A stretch of 64,000 nucleotides of DNA, taken from contig NC_090986.1 in assembly GCF_041146395.1 (NCBI RefSeq), positions 40,274,001 through 40,338,000 of the forward strand, in the 5' to 3' direction. The notes under the pieces were generated by a model. That model saw only the letters and a list, made by a program, of their open reading frames with translations, was not told the DNA's origin and did no database searches. The position numbers were made by a program, and so were the translations under genes. The stretch comes from Eulemur rufifrons (lineage: Eukaryota; Chordata; Mammalia; Primates; Lemuridae). Positions 20,016 to 31,200 of this stretch are shown here, in pieces. The number at the start of each line of letters is the position of its first letter. Position 1 is the first letter of the stretch.

Positions 20016-20019
20016 GCAG

Positions 20020-20450
20020 TGTTAAAAGATAAACTTAGGCACACTGAAATGTTAACCAGTTTATTTGAGTAGACATTGATTCATGGATCAGGCAGCACAA
20101 GACTGCAAGTGATTCAGGGCTCCACAGAACTAGAAAGTGGGGGAAATTTTCTAAGGTGTTTTTGGAAGCAAGACAAAGAAAACATTTGCGTGGTTAAAGT
20201 GGAAAGTCCCTACATAGAGGTTAGTTGGCAGTTTCTGATTGGTGAAGTCTCTAGTTAGAGGTTAGTTGGTGGCTTCTGCTTGGTAAACCTGAAGTGTCAT
20301 TTTCCTAGGCTTTCACCATGACCATTCACTCTGAGCTGAGTTTCAGTCTGCTTATGCACGAACCCAAGGTGCTGGAACCATCTCAGCCTAGTGGCCTTCT
20401 GGTTAATTATTTTAGCACAAGAGACTCAGGCTTTCCTCTTACAATCTAGC
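20020..20450. repeat. Unclassified element with an internal direct repeat
   Basis: Two similar units of about 40 bp sit side by side near 20211-20290, both built around 'agaggttagttgg' followed by tttctgattggtgaa or cttctgcttggtaaa. It could be LTR or DNA transposon debris. No ORF is present. Confidence 0.4.
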
Positions 20451-22289
20451 TACAGAAGTCCCTCTCCACCATTTCTGCTGTATTCTATGGATTAAAAGTG
20501 AGACCCATTCAAGGAGAGCAGACTCCAAAAGGGCATGAATGTCGGGAGACGTGACTATTGGGGTACTGTCTTTGGAGACTTGCCACACATTATGAATAAA
20601 ATAGAAGTGTAAATCTCTATCTACAAAACCTGAGAGAGAGAAAGAATGAGGGAAATTCATTTTATTTGAGTTGCTGTTGTTTTGAGGATTCACTCTTTTC
20701 TTCCACCATAAATAGGATTATCATGAGAGAAATTTGTAAAGTTTGTTGCTCCTGAGGTCTGGTGCTAAAATTAGCATTTTCACATCTAAAACAGTATTAC
20801 TTGTAAATGAATCTCAAAAATTATTGCTATTTTAAAAATCTTTTATTCTAGCACATAGGGGTAGGTTTTTGTTTTTAAAAGATATGAATTTATCTCAAAT
20901 GCTTTTCAAAAGTATAGTTCCACTTTGTACCACACTTGAAATATTTAGCAAAAGTTAGCATCATGGTGGGTATCCCAGATTGTGTCTTCAGAATTTCATA
21001 CCGTTGATGCAGAATGGTTGTTTATGACTATCATTAGGTTGATATAAGCCCTTTATATCTGCAGAGTCCACTTGCTGCAAGGCTACATTGAAACTATGTA
21101 AAATCCCTAATGATTGGGCCTATGGTTTAGCATTTGTCACCAACTTTTTACAAAAGGATCTCTGAGCAACTTTGGCAATTATGGGTTTCTATACTGACTT
21201 CTTAAAACAAAGTTAATGAATTAATTCAAAGACATTATCAACTCTAGAAGATGTTAAAGGAATACCGTTTTTACATTCTAACCTCATGTGTTATTGTTCT
21301 TATATATCTTCATTCTTTGCCTTAGAAGTGTTCAGACCTTCTTCTTGTCAGCAATTTTAATTAATCCCAGCTCCTCTTTCTTTGTAGGTGGTTTTGGAGT
21401 GGCCCAGAACTGCCCTGGGCGGGAAGGATCACACTGCCAACAGTTCTGTCTAGGACTCTTCAAGATTTCTACGTGCTAGGAAGTCCATCTGCTGCTGCTG
21501 TGTTTCCCCTGGGTTGGCAGCTGCAACCTTGCTGCTTGTGAAGTCACAGTGGGTCAGGATAATAGGGTGGATAATAAGGGAAGAAAAGGATGAAAAGCTT
21601 ACGGTTGGATAAGCAGGTTCTACAATGCTTTCCTGTTTTCCTTCCTCCAGATGAATATAAACGTGACTGCTTTTCTGATAGCTTAACAGATTATCTTTCA
21701 TGATGGGGCTGTGGTACTTGGTGACTGGCATTGGGGTGGAGGTGGGGATGATAAGGGATGGGGGTTTAAGATGGTAAGACCAGATGGCTTTGAATCATGT
21801 GAAAGATGTATTCTTTCAAAATATATTGGCTTACTCTGTAAGAAAAAAAAAATTCCAGTGTAGCAATTCTCTTGTATCATGTCATTCAGCTATATGGATC
21901 AAATTGTGCTTGCTTTAATTATTTCCTATTGATCCTGGTACATTTAGCCTTCATTTCTCTTACTAACTGGATATTTAAGTGAAGTCTCATGTTGGAACGG
22001 ATCTCTTATGTGCACAGTGCCTGTGAGTTTTTGTTCTGAACTTTGCAGTGTTTGAGAGGCCGGTGTGGACTGGTAATTTGTGCACAGTCATGCATTCAGG
22101 TGCCCAAAAACGTTTTTTCCCACTCAGCTAGATCTTTTCTTCTGATAGGTTTGCTGATGATGACAGAGCCATGCCACTGCCATACAGAGGCCTGGATGTA
22201 AACGTGGATGTGAGTAAATCCTATGGGATTGCTTCAACAAGATGGCACCAATGTGCACATCCATGACATGTGATTTTTTGCGTGGTTGC

Positions 22290-22470
22290 TTTTTAAAAGA
22301 TGGGGTCTCACTGTGTTGCCCAGGCTGGAGTGCAATGGCTGTTCACACTTGCGATCACAGTGCGCTGCTGCCTCAAACTTTTGGGCTTAAGCAATCTTTG
22401 AGGTGATCCTCTTGCCTCAGTCTCCCGAATGGCTGAGATTACATGGATGTGCCACTGCACCCAGCTCTCT
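22290..22470 (-). repeat. FLAM/AluJ-type monomer, diverged
   Basis: The phrases gatggggtctcactgtgttgc, ccaggctggagtgcaatggc, cctcagtctcccgaatggct and gatgtgccactgcacccagc match a 7SL monomer in minus orientation. Confidence 0.85.
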
Positions 22471-22604
22471 GCATGGTATTTTCATGAAATAGGAAAAATA
22501 GCAGGGATATTTTCCAGCATGCTTGGAAAATGGTGGTTGAGCTATAATATTTAGAAGAAATTGTTGGAGTAAAAATCTTTAACTCCTACCAAATGAATTA
22601 TATA

Positions 22605-23560
22605 CTCTTATGACTTGATGAGGTACTTTATTTTTTGTTTGTATATATTCATGGTATACAAGTGCAGTTTTTCTACATTGATACATTGCATTGTGGTGAA
22701 GTCAGGGCCTTCAATTCATACATCACTGAAGCAAAGCACATTGTTCCCACCAAGCAACCTCCCATCATTCATCCCTTCCCCATCCCCCATCCCTCTGAGT
22801 CTCCATTGTCCATCATTTCACACTCTACTTCCATGAGTACACATTATTTAGCTCCCACTTATAAGTGAGAACATACGGTATTTGTCTTTCTGTGTCTGAG
22901 TTGTTTCACTTAAGATAATGGCCTCCAGTTCCATCCATGTTGATGCAAAACACATGATTTCATTCCTTTTTGTAGCTGAATAATAGTATTCCATTGTGTG
23001 TATATACCACATTGTCTTTATCTAATCCTCTGTTGATGGATACTTAGGTTGATTCTACATCAGTGCTGCAATAAACATATGAGTGCAGATATCATTTTTA
23101 TATTTTGATTTCTTTTCCTTTGGTATTACTGGGTTGAATGGTAGGTCTACTTTTAGTTCTTTGAGAAATTTCCATACTGTTTTTCATAGAGATTGCACTA
23201 ATTTACATTCCCACCAACAGTGTATAAGAGTTCCCTTTTCTTCCAATCCTTGCTAACACCTGTTGTTTTTTGTCTTTTTAATAATGGCCATTCTGATTAG
23301 TATAAGATATCTCATTATGGTTTTAATTTGCATTTCTCTGATTAGTGATGTTGAACATTTTTTCATATTCTTCTTGGCCATTTGTCTTATTTTGAAAAAT
23401 GTCTATTCACGTCCTTAGCTCACTTTTTAATGGGGTTAATTGTTGTTGTTCAGTTGCTTGAATTCCTTGTAAATTCTAGATATTAGTCCCTTGTCAGTCC
23501 CCTGTGCATAAGCCTTGTAGTTTCAGTTCAGTTTAGTTATTCTGATCTGTGAGCATGGGA
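22605..23560 (-). mobile_element. LINE-1 3' fragment
   Basis: The text is the reverse complement of L1 ORF2 C-terminal and 3' UTR sequence: cttataagtgagaacatac, ggcctccagttccatccatg, tccattgtgtgtatatacca, acattcccaccaacagtgta, gtcttttta. It is old and 5' truncated. Confidence 0.9.
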
Positions 23561-24150
23561 TATTTTTCCATTAGTCTGTGTTATCTACCATTTCTTTCAT
23601 CGTTTTGTAGTTTTCCTTGTAGAGATCTTTCACCTCCTTGGTTAAATACATTCCTAGGTCTTGTCTTGTCTTGTCTTTTCTTTTTTTTTTCTTTTGTTTT
23701 TTTGCAGCTATTGTGAATGGGGTTACCTTCTTGATTTGGTTCTCAGCTAGACTGTTATTGATGCACAGCAAAAGAAACAACCAACAAAGTGAACAATCTA
23801 CAGAATGGGAGAAAATATTTGCAAACTATACATTCAACAGGGGACTAATATCTAGAATTTAAAAGGAATTCAAACAACTCAACAACAAGAATTAACCCCT
23901 TAAAAAAGTGGGCTAAGGACATGAATAGACATTTTTCAAAAGAAGACAAACAAATGGCCAGATTAAATGTCTCCTTTTTCATTTTTGATTCTGTTTATTT
24001 GGATCTTCTCTCTTCTTTTATTGGTTAGTCTAGTTAGGGGTTTATTGATTTTGTTTAGCATTGGAAAAACCAGCTTTTGATTTTATCAATCCTTTGTATT
24101 GTTTCTTTGGTCTCTATTTCATTTAGTTCTGCTCTGATCTTTATTGCCCT
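23561..24150. mobile_element. Scrambled L1 fragments in both orientations
   Basis: Three pieces sit in alternating orientation. 23561-23755 reads as minus-strand ORF2 (tttccttgtagagatctttc, ttggttaaatacattcctag), with a (CTTGT)n-like run near 23660. 23756-23955 reads as plus-strand ORF2 (gagaaaatatttgcaaacta, gacatgaatagacatttttc). 23962-24150 is minus again (ttgattctgtttatttggat). This suggests inversion during insertion or later rearrangement. Confidence 0.75.
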
Positions 24151-24879
24151 CCTCAAGGACATGGAAGACAAAAAGCAAGCATTTGCCACAGTGCCTAGAC
24201 TTCAGATCAGAGTTGTCTAAGCCCCCATCTCAAGTTTTCACAGGATGGGCAGCTCAGAAGCAGTGCTTGTTTTTCAGCCTCATGGAAGGAGGAGGTAAGA
24301 GGACTCGGCTTTAACGATAGCATTGCAACAAAAGGTCTCCACTAGTGCTTTGGCTCAAAAATGCCGTAGCTTTTGACCCTTGTAGAAGGGAATGTGGGAA
24401 GTCAATTTCTTTCTCCTCTCTCCCTCTCTCTATTTTTGTGTACAGGGTGCGTTGGGGATGGGTGGTATGTGGGCCTGCCAGAGAAGAGGAGTCTTAAGGT
24501 CTCTCTGCAGACCAACATTCCCCTATGTGTTCTGCCTTCGGTTAACTCAGTGGGCATAATGACTAATATCAAGGTGACCCTGAACACTGTTGTCCCCTTT
24601 GGGAGAGTGGCTTCCCCAACTCCTGCTGTTGGCCTGAGCTATCTATCTGAGAATAATATTAATAGTCCTTAGATGCCCCCAGAAACTTCAGAAATTAATC
24701 AAGATAGGACAATAATTAAATTTTACCTCAAAGCCACAGTAGAAGTCACTTTTTCTACCTCCTCTGTAATCAGCTGTGTTCAGACAAATTCATGAGCATT
24801 ACATGATATATCCTATGGAACAGCATAATCCAGGTAACACAGAGCCAATAATAGAAAATTCTACATGCCTGTAAGTACT

Positions 24880-25640
24880 GCTTTAGCTACAGCCTACAAA
24901 GTTTTATATGTAGTGATTTTGATATTGGTTAATTCTCAGGGTTTTGTAATTTTCATTATAATTTCTTCTGTGATCTAAGAGTTATTTAGAGTAATGTTTC
25001 TTTACTTATAAACATTTGGGGCTTTTAAAATTATCTTTTTAGTATTGATTTTTTTTAACTAAATTGCACTGTGATTAGAGAAGAAAATGATCTGTATGAT
25101 CCAGTACTTTGAAAGTTGTTGAGAGTTGGTTTATATTGTCCATTTTTGTAAATGTTTTATGAAAATTTTAAAATATTGTGAGTTTTAAAAGATTGTGAAT
25201 TCTCTAGTTGGGCCCAGAATTCTCTAGAAAATTTTAAAAGATTGTGAATTCTCTAGTTGGGCACAGAATTCTTGTTGTATAAACATATGTTGATTGTGAT
25301 TAAATAATTTATAGTCTGTTTATTTTTGACTTCCTTGAATTATCAATTACTAGGAGAGAAATGTTGAAAAAAATCTCAGTATGGTGGTAGATTTATTTAT
25401 TTCTTCTTGCAGTTCAATATAATTTAGGTGTATACAGGTTTAGGATTTTTTTTCAGTTACCCAGGAATTTGAACTTTTTATCGTTATGTAGTGACCCTCT
25501 TTAATTCTAGTATTGCTTGGTCTAATATTAACATTTACTCATCTGAGCTTTCTTTTCTTAATATTACATCCATATTTCCACATCTTTTTACCTTCAACCT
25601 TTCTGGATCCTTATGTGTCTTTTATAAAGTATATGACTGG
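24880..25640 (-). mobile_element. L1 ORF2 fragment, inverted arm
   Basis: The sequence is minus-orientation L1 ORF2 text (ttctcagggttttgtaattt, gagttatttagagtaatg, aattgcactgtgattagaga). It adjoins a plus-orientation L1 piece at about 25650. A 49-bp tandem duplication lies at about 25183-25280. Confidence 0.7.
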
Positions 25641-25649
25641 ATTTTTAAT

Positions 25650-26440
25650 AAAAGCCTTCTAAAGACACCAAAAGAAGAAACAATAAAATTTTTCAAAAAT
25701 GGTAAAATGGATTTAATCAAAATTTAAAACGTTTTCTTTTCAAGAGACACCAATAAAAATATGAAAAGACAAATCACAGAGTAGGAGAAAATATTTACAA
25801 AACATACATCTGATAAAGGACTTAGACCCAGAATATATAAAGAATTTATAACTCAACCAGAAGAAGACAACCCAATGAAAAGAACTGGCAAGAATGGGCA
25901 AGAATTAGTCATGAAGGAATGCAAATTAAAAACCACAATGAGATACCATACTCAGTAGAATGGCTAAAATAAAAAAGATAATTCTAAGGGTTGGTGAGGA
26001 TGAGGAGAAACTGAAGCCCTTATATACTGATGGTGGAAATGTAACATGATAGAGCTACTTTGGAAAACAGTTCTTCTTTTAAATAAAATTACACATATAT
26101 TTACCAAATGACTGAGTGTTTCCACTTCTAGATATCTAGCCAAGAGAAATGGAAAGATATGTCAACACAAAAACTTGTATGTGAATGTTCACAGAAGCAC
26201 TATTTGGAATAGCCCAAACTGGAAACAATCCAACTGCCTATTAACTAGTGAATGGGTAAACAAATGGAGGCATATCCATACAATGGAATACCACCCAGCA
26301 ATGAAAAGGCACAAAGAATTAATACATATGAGGAAGAATCTCAAAATCATTTAAGTGAAAGAAGCCAGACACACATGACTACATATATGATTCCATTTAT
26401 ATGGAATGTCCAGAAAAGACAAAACTGCTTTACAGATTGA
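25650..26440 (+). mobile_element. L1 ORF2/3' fragment
   Basis: Plus-orientation L1 ORF2 C-terminal sequence is clear: gagaaaatatttacaaaac, atacatctgataaaggactt, gaatgcaaattaaaaaccac, acaatggaataccacccagc, gattccatttatatggaatg. Stops break every frame. With 24880-25640 it makes an inverted-5'-arm L1. Confidence 0.8.
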
Positions 26441-26670
26441 GAAACTATGGCAGAGGGCCACGTCTAATACGTGGCAGAGGCAGGATTTAAATCCACTAAT
26501 CTCCCAATAGCACCCCTGGCACTGTGGAGGGCTCGGGAGTAATCCATGGTCTAAGAAATCTGTTGGTGGCATATCAGACCAGAGCCCCTCTCCACTGTCA
26601 GAAAACAGACATATGGGTTCACATTCTTCTAAAGCCTTGAAGTTCACAAAGTTCAAAATAATTCCTCTGG

Positions 26671-27008
26671 GGCCGGGTGCGGTGGCTCATGCCTGTAATC
26701 CTAGCACTCTGGGAGGCCGAGGTAGGTGGATTGTTTGAGCTCAGGAGTTCGAGACCAGCCTGAGCAAAAGCTAGACCCGCGTCTCTACTAAAAAAAATAG
26801 AAAGAAATTAGCTAGACAACTAAAAATATGTATAGAGAAAATTAGCCGGGCATGGTGGCGCATGCCTGTAGTCCCAGCTACTCAGGAGGCTGAGGCAGAA
26901 GGATTGCTTGAGCCCAGGAATTTGAGGTTGCTATGAGCTAGGCTGATGCCACGACACTCTAGCCCAGGCAACAGAGGGAGACTCTGTCTCAAAAAAAAAA
27001 AAAAAAAA
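26671..27008 (+). repeat. Strepsirrhine-type Alu SINE, full length
   Basis: This plus-orientation Alu starts ggccgggtgcggtggctcat and ends in poly(A). It shows the duplicated middle (gaaagaaattagctagacaa, then gagaaaattagccgggcat). An imperfect duplication (attcctctg / aatcctctg) flanks it. It sits about 300 bp past the ACOD1 stop and may lie in or beyond the ACOD1 3' UTR. Confidence 0.93.
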
Positions 27009-27312
27009 TCCTCTGAAAAGATTAGTTTTATAAGCAAATCACAGGTGACTTAAATTTTGCCCTTATGAATGCTTAGAAAATTTTTTTGTGTGTTTCTTGC
27101 ATATTTATCATTTTGATTTAGGTAATTTGAACTGTCCTGCAAAATTCACAGGACAGGACTTCTTCCAAATAGATATAGTTTTGTTTCTGGACTCTATTCC
27201 TGGGCAGACAAGCAGCAGACCCATATTTTACACAGCAAATCATCAAAATCTCCCCAGAAGCAAAGTCATTTAGATGTTGGTAAACTGCAGGAGAGATTGT
27301 GTGATGGAATTA

Positions 27313-28264
27313 TTACATGCTGGATAATTTTGAAGCTGCCTCTGGTGGAGAGGATCCTTTGAGAAGCGTGGTTAACACAGAACAGTCTTCTAGGTCTTCC
27401 AGTTTTTCTACTATCTTTATAAGACTTTCCACTGTGTCACAGGACAGTGTCCTGGAGGCATTGGCTCTGAACTTTGCCTCTAGGTCCTTCTGGCTCAGTG
27501 GTTTCCTCCAGTGACCATAGAAAGTATCAGAGCGATGGGTGAAGGTGGCTCCATCCTTGAGGGTGACACTTACCTCACAGTACAGTGTGTCGAAGCTTGG
27601 CAGATTGTCTGGAGGGTGCTCCAGCTCTACCTTACTGAGAAGCTCTCTCACCTCTGGCCTGTTAATCTGGTGTTTTTGGAAGGATGAGACTGTGATGTCA
27701 CCATCCAGCAGCATGGCACAGGCCACATACTGAAAGGAATGACGAGCTTCGTGCTCCGAGTCTGGGAAAGGTCTATTTACATACTGGACATGTGGAATCC
27801 TGAGCACAACCCTCTTGATGTGCTCAGTGGGGAACAGGGCTGTCTCTGTTACGAGGTGCTTTCTCACAGATGCAGCTGCGTCTGCCACCCAGTGGGTAGA
27901 CAAATGTGCGGGAAAACTCTTGATGGCCACATCCTGCCGGTCCAGCAGCCAAGTGTAGGAATCTAGGTTTGGAAGGACTTTGGGGGAATAGTTGGCATAG
28001 AAGGCCCCAAATCCTGCCTCTAAGTCCAAACCCTGCTTGTTTCCTTGGAGACCCAGCATTGCCAGAAAAGCAGCTTCTATCCCGTGCTTGGCAGCATTGC
28101 CAATATGAAGGGGCTTGGTCTCAGTGGCCGCATTTGCCATGGGTGCCCCGGCATAAGAAACAGCAATGGCCAGCGCCTCTTGGCATTTTGTCAAGCTAAG
28201 TCCTAAAAACTTGGATGCAGCAGCAGCACTACCCAAAGTTCCTACCACCGAAGGAGGATGGAAT
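27313..28264 (-). CDS. ACOD1: ACOD1 terminal coding exon 5
   Basis: This 952-nt exon finishes Arg157 and encodes residues 158-473 plus the stop codon. The acceptor is GCTTTTCAG|ATTCC. It holds His159, Lys207, Lys272 and Tyr318. The stop (TAA at 27313-27315) follows KLSSM; mouse continues beyond the same KLSSM motif. Confidence 0.96.
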
Positions 28265-31200
28265 CTGAAAAGCAAAGAAGCAGAGTTAGAGATTTACAAG
28301 CCTTACCTCCTGAGAGGCAGTACAGCATAATGGTTAAGAACATTCATAATGGAGTTGTACTACCTAGGTTCAAATCTCAGCTCTACCATTTATTAGCTGT
28401 GTGGTCTTGGGAAAATTATTCAACTTCTCTATGCCTGTTTTTTTTTTTTCTTACATAAAATGGTGGTAATAATCATAATGTCTACTTCTTAGTGTTTTGG
28501 GAGCCTTGAATGAACTCACATGTTTACAACAGTGTCTGACACATAGTGAGTTCTTTATAAATGGTACTGTTATCATTTGCCAGAAAGGCGAAAGTTGTTG
28601 ATTGTTGAAAGGTAAGTAACTGTAAGAACTGAAGGCCTTATAGAAATTGGGAGACTTTACTACCTAGTATTCCAATTTACTCCAGGCTAAGTGGCAAAAT
28701 AAATATGACATTGAACCATATGAAATGGCCAACATTTGGCCATTTTTTATCTACAGGATGAACAGTTAGGGTTAGGATATTCTGAATGTTCTCATTAGTC
28801 TGAAGGACACTAGGCAAAATCAGAGTAGATTCTCCTTTGAGGCTGGGATCAGAAATATTCAGAGTACTTATGGGTGCCAGAATGACATGAGTCACCCAGG
28901 GATGAAAGGCCCCAATTTATTTCATGATTATGATTGATTGGCTCTGTAAATCCAAAGGAAAAATTTCAGTAGCGCTTCTGAAGTCACACTTTTGCATCTG
29001 GATATAAGGTTTGGTATGTGACTGGTGAATCGACTTATCTGCCAGCACTAATGCTAACATCTTCAGCTGAGCTGGCCTCTAAGTCAGAAAGCTCTACGGG
29101 GGTAACGACTGACAGATGAAGAGGAAAGTGGCTGCTTCTCAACGGGACAAATTCTCTCCACACCTCTTTGGTATGTCTTTGGCTTCCTTGGCGAAATGCA
29201 TTAATCGGCCTTGCACTTCAATACCAACATTGAAAGCCAGCAGCAGATCAAGGCCAGAAAGCTTTGGACTCTGAGGCAGGGCTTCTGATAAAGCTGTGAG
29301 GACGGGAAGGACAGCCCCAGAAGGGTGAGTCGCAGGGTGCCACGTGTCATCAAAGTCCATCGAGTGAATCTGTGTAAACAGACACAAACAAAAACAAAAT
29401 TTTTCCCTGAATGCAATTGCTTTCAGACCAGTAAGGACTTAGTTTGGCAATAATCTTGTTTGATGGGAGAATTTTTTGATCTGATTCTCTGAAAAGAAAA
29501 CCAGAGAACTGGCTGTAGTTTTTAATCACGTGGCTGGGCGCTGAGACCTGCTGTTCCTCTGCCCAGAGGAGGCAGGACCTGAGAGAGCAGCTTGTGAGCC
29601 CCACGGAGCTTGGGTCTTGCCCGGGTGGCCTGGGCTGTCTCTGCCACAACCCCTGGAAAGATCTATATTCCCCTTTAAAAAATAAGCTGCAGAATCAGTT
29701 GGCTGCTGCTTCCTCCTTCCCCATCCTTTAAACAAGCTGCCCTTAAGTTCAATGTCTTTTATTCCCTACGAGGCCATATAGTTTTTTACCTTTTCATTCT
29801 GAAGTAATTTCAAACTTTTAGAGAAGTTGCAAGAATAGCATAAGAACTCTCAAACCCAGATTAACTATTAAGCTATGTTTTAAAATCATTACTTTCTTCT
29901 TTAAGGTTTTATTCCTCTTCATCCCAGCCATTTGCTTTTCCCTTGTATGAAAATACTTAGTAATATCCAGAAGTTCATTTAAAAATAGATTTTTATGTCT
30001 ATTTGATGTGGCTGGTGCATTTCCCACTGCTTGTTGGACATTAACTTCTGAATGCACCATTGGGTTTGACTTTCAATATTCTGAGCTACTGTCCTCATAA
30101 ACCATAAAAATGTCTCAAAAATCCCAACATGTTCATTTCCAAATTACAGCTTGTAGAATACTGCCCCTGACACATAGAGAAAGCATAAAAATCATCTATC
30201 AGATAAGAAGTGCTGATTTTTGGTTCAGAAAATATACACTATATGGCTATTGTTCCTTTCTCAATAAATATCTACTGAATGAACACACAAATGAACGAAT
30301 GAAGGGCACATTACTGGATAGAAACTAGCACCCACAACAGAAGGAACTGAGAAGAAATTGTGTCTGGATATTGGGTTTTATGGTTTTTTCTTTTGTTTGT
30401 TTGTTTGCTATACACATTCAAGGTTTAGAGTTGGGATACCTTGGGAGTGTTTTTATCTAAATCCTTCCCCTTCCTTCTTATTTCCTCTACTACATAATTT
30501 GTTTGAAAAGCATCAATTTACCATAAAAATATGAGAACTGAATTAGTACACCGGAGAGAGGGCAGGCCACTTTATCTCTCTGGGTTTCAATTATCTCATC
30601 TGTACGATATGGAAGTTGGGTGATTTCTGAGATATTTTCTGGCTCTAAAATTATTACGATATTCAAATAGTTGAAAAAACGTGAAAACCTCCTTACAGCC
30701 ACACCGTTAACAAAAGCAGCATATGTAGGCGGGAGCCTGAAGTCCGGCTGGCCCCAGACAGTGCTGGATATGTTGGAACTATAGATCTGGAATGAAAGAA
30801 TATCAATTAGTGATATAGAGTGTGTATGCAACATACCAGTCATCACTTCAAGCGTTATTCTTCATCGTTTGCAGCATTAGATGAACAGTTCTTACTTCAA
30901 CCCTTTGTGTAAGATAGGAAGCCTTAGTCATTGGGTCCTCTCTTCCTTGTAGAATATGTGACTTTTCCCATGGAAGGGAGGGGAGATGCTGTTGCTTGAT
31001 GCCACATGGTAATGCAGAAGTGCTCCAGGGATGCACGCCTGAATTTGCTCTTATTTACTCTTTAGAGTAAATACCAGGGAAGGTGGGCTAGCCATGTACA
31101 GTACTACATCCTACAGAGAACAGATGTTACATCTTACACATACATGGCCACTCTCTGCTCAGAGTATTCAACCAGTCTTTTCGCCAAAGAATCTTAAATG

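Noticed and set aside
27317..28199. Plus-strand frames opposite ACOD1 exon 5
   Set aside because: They are shadows of the conserved ACOD1 coding strand.
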